Shown: piece by piece, positions 17,893 to 24,921 of the stretch
How the letters are laid out: each line of letters starts with the position of its first letter
How positions within the stretch are numbered: position 1 is the stretch's first letter
Assembly (NCBI RefSeq): GCF_005222695.1
Contig: NZ_STGG01000070.1
Location: 88,963 to 152,962, forward strand
Direction: 5' to 3'
Origin: Massilia sp. HP4
GTDB lineage: Bacteria; Pseudomonadota; Gammaproteobacteria; Burkholderiales; Burkholderiaceae_D
Length of the DNA stretch: 64,000 nucleotides
Notes under the pieces: generated by a model
Databases searched by the model: none
What the model was told of the DNA's origin: nothing
What the model saw: the letters and a program-made list of their open reading frames with translations, nothing else
Program-made: the position numbers and the translations under genes

Positions 17893-19154
17893 GTATCATC
17901 CACAAACTGCCGTATGAGTGGCAGGTCGGCCTGCGCTATACGCGCGCCGGCAGGCGCAGCGGGCGCAGCAGCTTTATCTCCTTCATTTCGCTGATATCGG
18001 TGGCCGGCATCGCGCTCGGCGTGGCGGCGCTGATCATCGTGCTGTCGGTGATGAACGGCTTTCAGAAGCAGGTCACCGACCGCATGCTGTCGGTGCTGGC
18101 CCATATCGAGGTGTTCGACGCGTCCGGCAGCCTGCCGGACTGGCGCGCCTCGGCCAGGGAGGCGCTGCGCAATCCCAACGTGTTGGGCGCGGCGCCTTTC
18201 GTCGAGACCCAGGGCCTCCTGGTGCGCGACGGCGTGATGCGGCCTTCGATCGTGCGCGGCGTGTTGCCGGGCGAAGAAGACCGGGTGTCCACGGTGGCCC
18301 GGCAGGTGCGCGCCGGCAGCTTCGATGCGCTCAAGCCGGGCCAGTTCAATATCGTGCTGGGCTATGCGCTGGCGCGCGCGCTGGGCGTCGGCATGGGCGA
18401 CAAGGTCACGATGGTGCTGGCCCAGGGCCAGGTCACGCCGGCCGGCATGGTGCCGCGCACGCGCAGTTTCACGGTCGCCGGGATCTTCGAGGCCGGGCAC
18501 TTCGATTTCGATGCGGCGCTGTCCTTCATCCACGTCGAGGATGCCCAGCGCCTGGAACGCCTGCAGGCGCCGTCGGGCCTGCGCCTGCGCATCGCGAACA
18601 TGCGCGAGGCGCCCGAGGTGGCAGAACAGCTCAAGGGCCAGATGAGCGGCGACCTGGTGGTGCGCGACTGGCCCAAGCTCAACGCCAACTGGTACGCTGC
18701 GGTACAGACCGAAAAGAAGATGATGTTCATTATCCTCACCCTGATCATCGCGGTGGCCGCCTTCAACCTGGTCTCGAGCCTGGTGATGACGGTGACCGAG
18801 AAGCAGGCCGATATCGCGATCCTGCGTACGCTCGGATCGTCGCCGCAATCGATCATGAAGATCTTCATGGTGCAGGGCGCGGTGGTCGGCGTGCTGGGGA
18901 CGCTGGCCGGCGTCGCCATGGGCGTGACGGTGAGCCTGAACATCGATGTCATCGTCCCGTTCATCGAACGTTTGCTGGGAGTGGAGTTCTTGTCCAAAGA
19001 TATATATTTGATCAGTACCGTGCCATCCGACCTGCATGGTCCGGACGTCGCCATCATCGGCGTCATCTCGGTGCTGCTGGCCTTTGCCGCCACGCTGTAT
19101 CCGAGCTGGGCGGCCTCGCGAGTGAAACCGGCGGAGGCCTTGCGTTATGAGTGA
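17889..19154 (+). CDS. Lipoprotein-releasing ABC transporter permease LolC/LolE, copy 2
   Basis: A 421-residue paralogue of the preceding permease, similar along its whole length (LPYEWQVGLRYTRAGRRSGR near the start; YPSWAASRVKPAEALRYE identical at the end). The topology is the same, with MMFIILTLIIAVAAFNLVSS starting the C-terminal helices. LolC and LolE in gammaproteobacteria form a heterodimer, so these two may be functional LolC and LolE; which is which cannot be told from sequence alone. Its 3' end overlaps the lolD start by 8 bp, a tight coupling that the first copy has lost. Confidence 0.93.
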   Translation: MSIIHKLPYEWQVGLRYTRAGRRSGRSSFISFISLISVAGIALGVAALIIVLSVMNGFQKQVTDRMLSVLAHIEVFDASGSLPDWRASAREALRNPNVLGAAPFVETQGLLVRDGVMRPSIVRGVLPGEEDRVSTVARQVRAGSFDALKPGQFNIVLGYALARALGVGMGDKVTMVLAQGQVTPAGMVPRTRSFTVAGIFEAGHFDFDAALSFIHVEDAQRLERLQAPSGLRLRIANMREAPEVAEQLKGQMSGDLVVRDWPKLNANWYAAVQTEKKMMFIILTLIIAVAAFNLVSSLVMTVTEKQADIAILRTLGSSPQSIMKIFMVQGAVVGVLGTLAGVAMGVTVSLNIDVIVPFIERLLGVEFLSKDIYLISTVPSDLHGPDVAIIGVISVLLAFAATLYPSWAASRVKPAEALRYE

Positions 19155-19842
19155 GGTCACGACGCCCATCCTCGCTTGCCGCGGCCTTGGTAAAAGCTTC
19201 AGGCAAGGCGACGCCGAGGTCCGCGTAATCCAGGGGATCGATTTCGCCATCCAGCGCGGCGAGCGGGTCGCCATCGTCGGCGCCTCGGGTTCCGGCAAAT
19301 CGACCTTGCTGCACCTGCTGGGCGGCCTGGATACGCCGAGCAGCGGCTCGGTGACCCTGAAGGGCGAGGATTTCGCGACCCTGTCCGAAGCGCGCCGCGG
19401 CGAGTTGCGCAACACGGCGCTGGGCTTCGTCTACCAGTTCCACCACCTGCTGCCAGAATTCACGGCGCTCGACAACGTCATGATGCCGCTCCTGATCCGG
19501 CGTGAGGCGCGCCCGGTGGCGCTCGAGCGCGCGCAGGCGATCCTGGAGCGCGTGGGCCTGGGCAAGCGCGTGGTGCACCGTCCGGGCGAGCTGTCCGGCG
19601 GTGAACGCCAGCGGGTGGCGCTGGCGCGCGCGCTGGTGACGCAGCCGGCTTGCGTGCTGGCCGACGAACCGACCGGCAACCTCGATCACACCACGGCGCA
19701 AGTCATCTTCGACCTGATGCTCGAATTGTCGCGCACCCTCGGTACCGCCTTCGTGATCGTGACCCACGATATGGAACTGGCGCGCCGCTGCGACCGCGTG
19801 TTGCGCATGACCGAGCACGGCCTGCAGCCGGCGCAAGGCTGA
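19147..19842 (+). CDS. lolD: Lipoprotein-releasing ABC transporter ATP-binding protein LolD
   Basis: A 231-residue ATPase that powers lipoprotein release by the Lol complex. Walker A is GASGSGKSTLLHL (near residue 42), the Q-loop is in LGFVYQFHHLLPEFTALDNV, the ABC signature is LSGGERQRVALARAL, and Walker B is CVLADEPTGNLDH, followed by the H-loop VIVTHDMELA. The FVYQFHHLLPEFTALDNVMMP stretch is characteristic of LolD. The ATG overlaps the end of the second permease gene. TatD follows after 3 bp. Confidence 0.95.
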   Translation: MSEVTTPILACRGLGKSFRQGDAEVRVIQGIDFAIQRGERVAIVGASGSGKSTLLHLLGGLDTPSSGSVTLKGEDFATLSEARRGELRNTALGFVYQFHHLLPEFTALDNVMMPLLIRREARPVALERAQAILERVGLGKRVVHRPGELSGGERQRVALARALVTQPACVLADEPTGNLDHTTAQVIFDLMLELSRTLGTAFVIVTHDMELARRCDRVLRMTEHGLQPAQG

Positions 19843-19845
19843 GTC

Positions 19846-20646
19846 ATGTGGATCGATACCCACGTCCACCTGGATGCCCGCGAGTACGGCGGCGACGGCA
19901 TCGGCGTGGCCTTGAAGGCGCAACAGGCCGGGGTGTCGATGATCGTGATCGTGGCGGTCGAGCGGGGCAATTTCGATGCCGTGGCGAGCCTTGGGCACGC
20001 CAGCCCGAACGCCTGCTACGCGCTCGGCATCCACCCGATCTGCGTGCCGCAGGCGCGCGACGACGACCTGGACTACCTGCGCACGCGGGTTAAAGACGCT
20101 CTGAACGATCCGCGCTTCGTCGGCATCGGCGAGATCGGCCTGGATTTCTTCATCCCGGAGCTGACCACGCCCGAGATGCGCGACAAGCAGGAGCGCTTCT
20201 TTCGCGAACAGCTGCGCATCGCGCGCGACTTCGGCCTGCCGGTATTGACCCATGTGCGGCGCTCGCAAGACCAGGTGCTCAAGCACCTGCGCCAGATTCG
20301 GCCGCCTGGGGGAATCGCCCATGCGTTCAACGGCAGCTTCCAGCAGGCGCAGAATTATATTGACCTCGGATTCCACCTGGGATTCGGCGGCAATATGACC
20401 TTCACGCGTGCGCTGCAGATCCGCCGCCTGGCGGCCGAGCTGCCTCTGGCGGCTATCGTGCTGGAAACCGACTCGCCCGACATCGCGCCGAGCTGGATCC
20501 ATCCGGGCCGCAACAGTCCCGATCAACTTCCCGGCATCGGCGCGACGCTGGCCGAACTGCGCGGGATTGGCGTGGACGAGGTGCGGGAAGCGGCCTGGCG
20601 CGCGTCGCTGGCAGCCATTCCGCGCCTGGCGCCGCTGTTGGCCTGA
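19846..20646 (+). CDS. TatD-family metal-dependent hydrolase
   Basis: A 266-residue TIM-barrel hydrolase of the TatD/YcfH family; characterised members are 3'-5' DNases. Metal ligands are visible in IDTHVHLD (near residue 4), GIGEIGLDFF, VLTHVRRSQDQVL, IAHAFNGSFQQA and LETDSPDIAP. It starts 3 bp after lolD and so probably ends the lol transcript, although its role is unrelated. Confidence 0.93.
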   Translation: MWIDTHVHLDAREYGGDGIGVALKAQQAGVSMIVIVAVERGNFDAVASLGHASPNACYALGIHPICVPQARDDDLDYLRTRVKDALNDPRFVGIGEIGLDFFIPELTTPEMRDKQERFFREQLRIARDFGLPVLTHVRRSQDQVLKHLRQIRPPGGIAHAFNGSFQQAQNYIDLGFHLGFGGNMTFTRALQIRRLAAELPLAAIVLETDSPDIAPSWIHPGRNSPDQLPGIGATLAELRGIGVDEVREAAWRASLAAIPRLAPLLA

Positions 20647-20673
20647 GGCGGCGGCACGGTCCAGGCGCCGGTG

Positions 20674-21594
20674 TCAGGCTGCACGCCGGATCGCATGATG
20701 GCTGGCGAACAGTTCCGCCATCCACTCGACAAACACCCGGACCTTGACCGACAGATGGCGATTGTGGGGGTAGACGACGTGCAGGGCGACCGGATCGGCC
20801 TGCCAGGCGGGCAGCAAGGGCTCCAGCAGCCCGGCGGCCACCGCGCGCTCCGCGGCGAAATGCGTCGTTTGCAGCAGTCCCAGCCCGGCCACGGCGGCGT
20901 CCAGTGCCGCCTTGCTGTCGTTGACCGCTATCTGCAGCGGAACGGCCGCAAGCAGGCGCTCGCCGCCGTGCGACAATTCCCACTGCACCGCCCTGGCGTG
21001 CCTGCATCCGGACATGCCGATGCTGCGATGGCGTTCCAGGTCGTCGGGGTGTAGCGGGCGGCCGTGGCCGGCAATGTAGGCGGGTGAGGCATAGATGCCG
21101 TAGGTGAGATTGCCGACGCGGCGCGCCACCAGGTCGGAATCGGGCAGCTTTCCGGTGTGTATCGAGCAGTCGATATTGTCCTCGACCAGGTTGGCGGCAT
21201 GGTTGCTGGAGCCGAACTCGAGCTGGATGTCGGGGTAGCGGGCAAGGAAATGCGGAAGGCGCGCAATCAATTCGCCTGCCAGCAGCTTGGGCGTGTCCAC
21301 GCGCAGCAGGCCGCTCGGCCTCTGGTTGGCGCGCGACATCGACTCCTCGGCCTCGCGCACTTCGCCCAGGATGCGCGCGCAGCGTTCGTAGAACAGGGCG
21401 CCGTCGGGCGTCACGCTCACCAGCCGGGTGGACCGATGCAGCAATTTGACGCCGAGCATCCGTTCGAGTGCCTGGATCAGCCTCGTGACAGTGGCCTTGG
21501 GCAGGTCCAGGGTATCGGCGGCGCGCACGAAACTACCGTGTTCGACGACGGTCGTAAACACTTCCATCGCCTGGAATTTATTGATCGTTGTCAC
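20674..21594 (-). CDS. LysR-type transcriptional regulator A
   Basis: A 306-residue LysR regulator. The N-terminal winged helix is clear (FQAMEVFTTVVEHGSFVRAA, then LPKATVTRLIQALERMLGVK), and the effector-binding domain follows (SGLLRVDTPKLLAGELIA onward). I chose a GTG at 21594, five bases after GGGGAG; it gives the same N-terminus as its divergent paralogue (MTTINKFQAMEVF against MGTVNKLLAMEVF). The two regulators are roughly half identical. It is likely autoregulated and a possible controller of the efflux operon to its right. Confidence 0.9.
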   Translation of the reverse strand: MTTINKFQAMEVFTTVVEHGSFVRAADTLDLPKATVTRLIQALERMLGVKLLHRSTRLVSVTPDGALFYERCARILGEVREAEESMSRANQRPSGLLRVDTPKLLAGELIARLPHFLARYPDIQLEFGSSNHAANLVEDNIDCSIHTGKLPDSDLVARRVGNLTYGIYASPAYIAGHGRPLHPDDLERHRSIGMSGCRHARAVQWELSHGGERLLAAVPLQIAVNDSKAALDAAVAGLGLLQTTHFAAERAVAAGLLEPLLPAWQADPVALHVVYPHNRHLSVKVRVFVEWMAELFASHHAIRRAA

Positions 21595-21646
21595 CTTGTC
21601 TCCCCGTATATGCACGCTCCGGCCAATCTCCCTATCAGCCTTTCTG

Positions 21647-21673
21647 TAACTACGACTCATCTTGTCGTAGTTA
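21647..21673. promoter_or_regulatory. Perfect 10-bp dyad, probable LysR operator
   Basis: Arms TAACTACGAC (21647-21656) and GTCGTAGTTA (21664-21673) pair perfectly across a 7-bp spacer. The site lies 53 bp upstream of regulator A and 120 bp upstream of regulator B, in their shared 198-bp intergenic region. Size and position fit a LysR recognition site; binding is inferred. Confidence 0.55.
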
Positions 21674-21759
21674 TATCGTAACGCTGAATGCGCCGTTGAG
21701 CAAGCCTTCTTTGCCAGGCAGATGCTGCCTTGCCAGGTTCGCAAAACCGCTCTATCATT

Positions 21760-21784
21760 AATTCCGACTAAATTAATCGGAGTT
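21760..21784. promoter_or_regulatory. Second, imperfect dyad upstream of LysR regulator B
   Basis: AATTCCGA (21760-21767) and TCGGAGTT (21777-21784) are inverted with one mismatch across an AT-rich 9-bp spacer. It ends 8 bp before the ATG of regulator B, a place where bound protein would block transcription or initiation. This suggests self-repression. Confidence 0.4.
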
Positions 21785-21792
21785 TTAGTGGC

Positions 21793-22722
21793 ATGGGCAC
21801 GGTAAACAAATTGCTGGCGATGGAGGTGTTCATCAATGTGGTCGACCAGGGCAGGTTCGTGCGCACCGCCGAGCAGATGGGTTTGCCGAAGACCACCGTC
21901 ACCATCCTGATCAAGGAACTGGAGCAGATGCTCGGCGTACAGCTCCTGAATCGCACCACGCGTCAGGTCAGCGTGACGCCCGACGGCGCCGCCTTCTACG
22001 ACCGCTCCATGCAGATCCTCGCTGACATGCAAGAGGCCGAAGACGCCATGTCACGTGCCCGCCATATGCCGGGTGGCTTGCTGAGGATCGACGTGCCTGC
22101 ACTCCTGGCGGGCGAACTGATTCCCCATCTGCCCGGTTTCTTTTCCCGCTATCCGGACATCCTGCTCGACATCGGCAGCAGCGGGCAACGCGCGGATGGG
22201 CTGGAGGCGGGCGCCGATTGCGCAATCCAGTGCGGTGAACTGGCCGACAAAAGCCTGGTGGCGCGCCGCGTCGGCAGCCTCGGCTTTGGGCTCTACGCCT
22301 CGCCCGCCTACCTGGACCAGACCGGACGGCCCCAGCATCCGGACGACCTGGCCCGACACCGTGGCATCGGCGCTTTCTCGGGCAAGCGCGCCAACACGGC
22401 GCAACTGACCTTGCGACGCTGCGCAGAGCAGGTGCAAGCCGAGGTCCCGATCCACCTGGCCGTCAACGACGCCGACGCCGGCATCGAGGCCGCCATCGCC
22501 GGGCTCGGCCTGCTGCGCACCACCCGCTTTGCCGGTGAGCGCGAGGTCGCGGCCGGACGACTCGAGCCGCTGCTGCCCGATTGGTCGCTCGATGGCGTGG
22601 CCCTGCACGTGGTGTTTGCCCGCAACCGCCAACTGTCGGCCAAGGTCGGCGTGTTTGTCGATTGGCTGGCCGAACTGTCGGCGTCTGGCCTCGCGTTCCA
22701 GCGCGATTGTTTGGCGGGTTGA
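21793..22722 (+). CDS. LysR-type transcriptional regulator B, likely efflux-operon activator
   Basis: A 309-residue LysR regulator with the winged-helix N-terminus LLAMEVFINVVDQGRFVRTA, then LPKTTVTILIKELEQMLGVQ, and a full effector domain (MPGGLLRIDVPALLAGELIP, then LGLLRTTRFAGEREVAAGRL). It is co-directional with and 85 bp upstream of the efflux operon. The order LysR-llpE-adaptor-pump-channel equals the Burkholderia bpeT/ceoR-llpE-bpeEF-oprC arrangement, where the LysR protein activates efflux. A TATAGT (22772-22777) with a weak -35 17 bp upstream may be the target promoter. Confidence 0.9.
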   Translation: MGTVNKLLAMEVFINVVDQGRFVRTAEQMGLPKTTVTILIKELEQMLGVQLLNRTTRQVSVTPDGAAFYDRSMQILADMQEAEDAMSRARHMPGGLLRIDVPALLAGELIPHLPGFFSRYPDILLDIGSSGQRADGLEAGADCAIQCGELADKSLVARRVGSLGFGLYASPAYLDQTGRPQHPDDLARHRGIGAFSGKRANTAQLTLRRCAEQVQAEVPIHLAVNDADAGIEAAIAGLGLLRTTRFAGEREVAAGRLEPLLPDWSLDGVALHVVFARNRQLSAKVGVFVDWLAELSASGLAFQRDCLAG

Positions 22723-22807
22723 ACAGTCGGTTCGTTGCCGGCTGGTTTATCCGGACAGCCCGCTGACCTATAGTTTGCTCACGGTAAAAAACCCAGGAGC
22801 AGAATTC

Positions 22808-23614
22808 ATGAACAAGGTAAGTGACATGGTGGTGCAAGGGGCCGCGTCGCCGCTGGCGGCACGTCTCTACAGCAACGGCCCGGCCGACGCGCTGATGGTG
22901 TTCCTGCACAGCGGTGGCTTTTGCGGCGGCGACCTCGAGGACGCCGACCGTTTCCTGCAACTGCTGGCGCATGCTGCCCCAGGTCTGTCGGTGCTGGCCG
23001 CCAACTATACGCTGGCCAGCCAGAGCCCGTTCCCGGCAGCGGTCGACGATGCCTATGCGGTGCTCGAATGGGTCGTCTCCCACGCCCCTGAACTGGAATG
23101 GAGCGGGCGCCGGCTGCTCGTGGCCGGCATCGAAGCCGGCGCCAACCTGGCAGCGGGCGCGGCGCTGATTGCGCGCGACCGCGGCGGCCCCGCGTTGGCA
23201 GGGCAGGTGCTGATCACACCCATGCTCGACCCCAGCCTGTCGAGCCGCTCGATGCGCGCCACCGAGAACGACCAGGCCGGCACGCTGCGCATGGCGCAGG
23301 CGCTCGAAGCGGGCTACAAGGACTATCTGCCGCGCGCGGCCGACCGCTTCCATCCCTATGCCTCGCCGTTGCACACCAGCCGCCTGCGCCAGTTGCCGCC
23401 GGCCCTGATCCTGTCGGCCGAGAACGATCCGCTGATGGATGAGGCCGAACAATACGGCGCGCGCCTGATCGCGGCTGGCGTGCCGACCCGGGTGTTGCGG
23501 CTGCCGCCGATACCCCGCTTCGACGAGAGCGCCCGCAACGACTGCGCCTGCCGCGCCATGGCAGTCGACGAAGTCGCCAATTTTGCCGGCGGCGGCATGC
23601 GCCGGCAGGAATAG
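22808..23614 (+). CDS. LlpE-like alpha/beta-hydrolase fold protein, catalytic triad incomplete
   Basis: A 268-residue protein of the hormone-sensitive-lipase fold. It starts at ATG 22808 behind AGGAG. The oxyanion-hole motif is HSGGFCGG (34-41), but the nucleophile elbow, normally GDSAGG, reads G-I-E-A-G (107-111), with Glu109 where the Ser should be. The expected Asp is present (ENDPLMDEA, Asp207), but no His occurs at the expected place in RLPPIPRFDESARND. It is therefore probably not a serine esterase. By position it corresponds to llpE, a lipase-like gene of unknown role at the head of Burkholderia RND operons (ceo, bpeEF). A binding or regulatory role in efflux is my inference. Confidence 0.8.
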   Translation: MNKVSDMVVQGAASPLAARLYSNGPADALMVFLHSGGFCGGDLEDADRFLQLLAHAAPGLSVLAANYTLASQSPFPAAVDDAYAVLEWVVSHAPELEWSGRRLLVAGIEAGANLAAGAALIARDRGGPALAGQVLITPMLDPSLSSRSMRATENDQAGTLRMAQALEAGYKDYLPRAADRFHPYASPLHTSRLRQLPPALILSAENDPLMDEAEQYGARLIAAGVPTRVLRLPPIPRFDESARNDCACRAMAVDEVANFAGGGMRRQE

Positions 23615-23661
23615 CGGCATTCGTCCACGGCGCCCGGCTGGCTTGCCCGCCGCCCGCGCCG

Positions 23662-23692
23662 CCCCCCCCCCACACAATCCGACGTTTTTTTT
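23662..23692 (+). repeat. C10 and T8 homopolymer tracts in the efflux operon leader
   Basis: A run of ten C (23662-23671) and, 13 bp later, a run of eight T (23685-23692) lie in the 136-bp gap between the LlpE-like gene and the adaptor gene. Such tracts slip easily during replication or transcription, and also in sequencing. They lie 58 bp or more before the adaptor start, so any effect would be on transcription or mRNA structure rather than reading frame. Confidence 0.8.
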
Positions 23693-23750
23693 CACCGGCA
23701 TTGCCCCGGCGGGCCCCCTTTTGCCCGTCATTTTAAGTAAAGGAAGCATC

Positions 23751-24911
23751 ATGAGAAAGATATCCCCAGTCAGCAAGCATCTGCTGACCGTCCTTGCCGC
23801 ACTTGTGCTGACCGCGCTGGCTTCGCTTGGCCTGTCAGGCTGCAACGCCCATGGCAAGGCCGAAGCGCCGGCGCCTGCGGCGGCGTCGGTCGCGGCAGCC
23901 AAGGTCGTGGAACGCGAGCATACCGAGACCCAGCATTTCTCCGGTCGCCTTGAGGCGATCGAGCGGGTCGACGTGCGTCCCCGCGTGGGCGGCTACCTTA
24001 CCGCGATCAAGGTTCGTCCCGGCCACATGGTCAAGAAGGGCGAGCTGCTGTTCGAGATCGATCCGCGTCCCTACCAGGCTGAACTCGACCACGGCGAAGC
24101 GGCCCTGGCCTCGGCCAGGGCCAGGGCCGACCTGGCGCAGCTCGAACTCGGGCGCTCCGAGCGCCTGCTGGAAGACCGCGCCATCGCCCAGCGCGAATAC
24201 GATGAAAAGGCGTCCGGTTTCAAGGAGCTGCAGGCCAATGTGCGCGCCGCCCAGGCCCGGGTCGAGACGGCCCGCCTGAACCTGTCGTACACCCGCATCA
24301 CCGCGCCCATCGATGGCCGCGTGTCGAAAGAGGAAATCACGCTCGGCAACCTGGTGGACACCTCGGCCGTGCTGACCTCGGTGGTCTCGACCGACCGCAT
24401 CTACGCCAGCTTCGACGGCGACGAAGACGCCTACCTGCGCGTGGCCCGCGCCGCACAGCAGGGCACCAGCATCGATGTGCATGTCGGCCTGGCCAACGAG
24501 AAGGGCTTCCCGCACCAGGGCAAGCTCGAGTTTGTCGACAACCAGCTCGATCCCCGTACCGGCAGCGTGCGCATGCGCGCCGTGTTCGCCAACAAGGACG
24601 GCACCATGGTACCCGGCCTGTTCGCCCGCGTGCAGCTGCGCGGCGGGGTCCAGGGCGGCGCCACCAGCCGCGTGCTGCTGGTGGCCGAACGCGCCATCGG
24701 CACCGACCAGAACCGCAAGTACGTGGTGATCGTCGGCGCCGATAAACAGGTGCAGTACCGCGACGTCGACCTGGGGCCGTCGGTGGACGGCCTGCGCGTG
24801 GTGCGTACGGGCCTGGAACCCGGCGACAGCGTGATCGTCGACGGCCTGCAGCGTGTGCGCCCGGGCGCCACGGTCGCCGCGCGGATGGTCGACATGACCG
24901 CTTCCAATTAA
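23751..24911 (+). CDS. RND efflux periplasmic adaptor, MexE/BpeE-like lipoprotein
   Basis: A 386-residue membrane-fusion protein linking the inner-membrane pump to the outer-membrane channel. The start at 23751 follows AAAGGAAG and gives a lipoprotein signal (LVLTALASLGLSGCNAHG; lipobox LSGC). The lipoyl half-motifs (DVRPRVGGYLTAIKVRPGHM, then KKGELLFEIDPRPYQAELDH), the alpha-hairpin (about 105-165) and the beta-barrel end (ITLGNLVDTSAVLTSVVS) follow in the normal order. It is the second gene of the operon; the pump starts 10 bp downstream with a strong AAGGAGG. Confidence 0.93.
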   Translation: MRKISPVSKHLLTVLAALVLTALASLGLSGCNAHGKAEAPAPAAASVAAAKVVEREHTETQHFSGRLEAIERVDVRPRVGGYLTAIKVRPGHMVKKGELLFEIDPRPYQAELDHGEAALASARARADLAQLELGRSERLLEDRAIAQREYDEKASGFKELQANVRAAQARVETARLNLSYTRITAPIDGRVSKEEITLGNLVDTSAVLTSVVSTDRIYASFDGDEDAYLRVARAAQQGTSIDVHVGLANEKGFPHQGKLEFVDNQLDPRTGSVRMRAVFANKDGTMVPGLFARVQLRGGVQGGATSRVLLVAERAIGTDQNRKYVVIVGADKQVQYRDVDLGPSVDGLRVVRTGLEPGDSVIVDGLQRVRPGATVAARMVDMTASN

Positions 24912-24921
24912 AGGAGGCGTC

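Noticed and set aside
16317..19415. A 1032-codon open frame on the minus strand across the lol operon
   Set aside because: It is antisense to three clearly conserved genes, has low-complexity His/Arg/Gln-rich sequence, and is explained by high GC leaving few stops.
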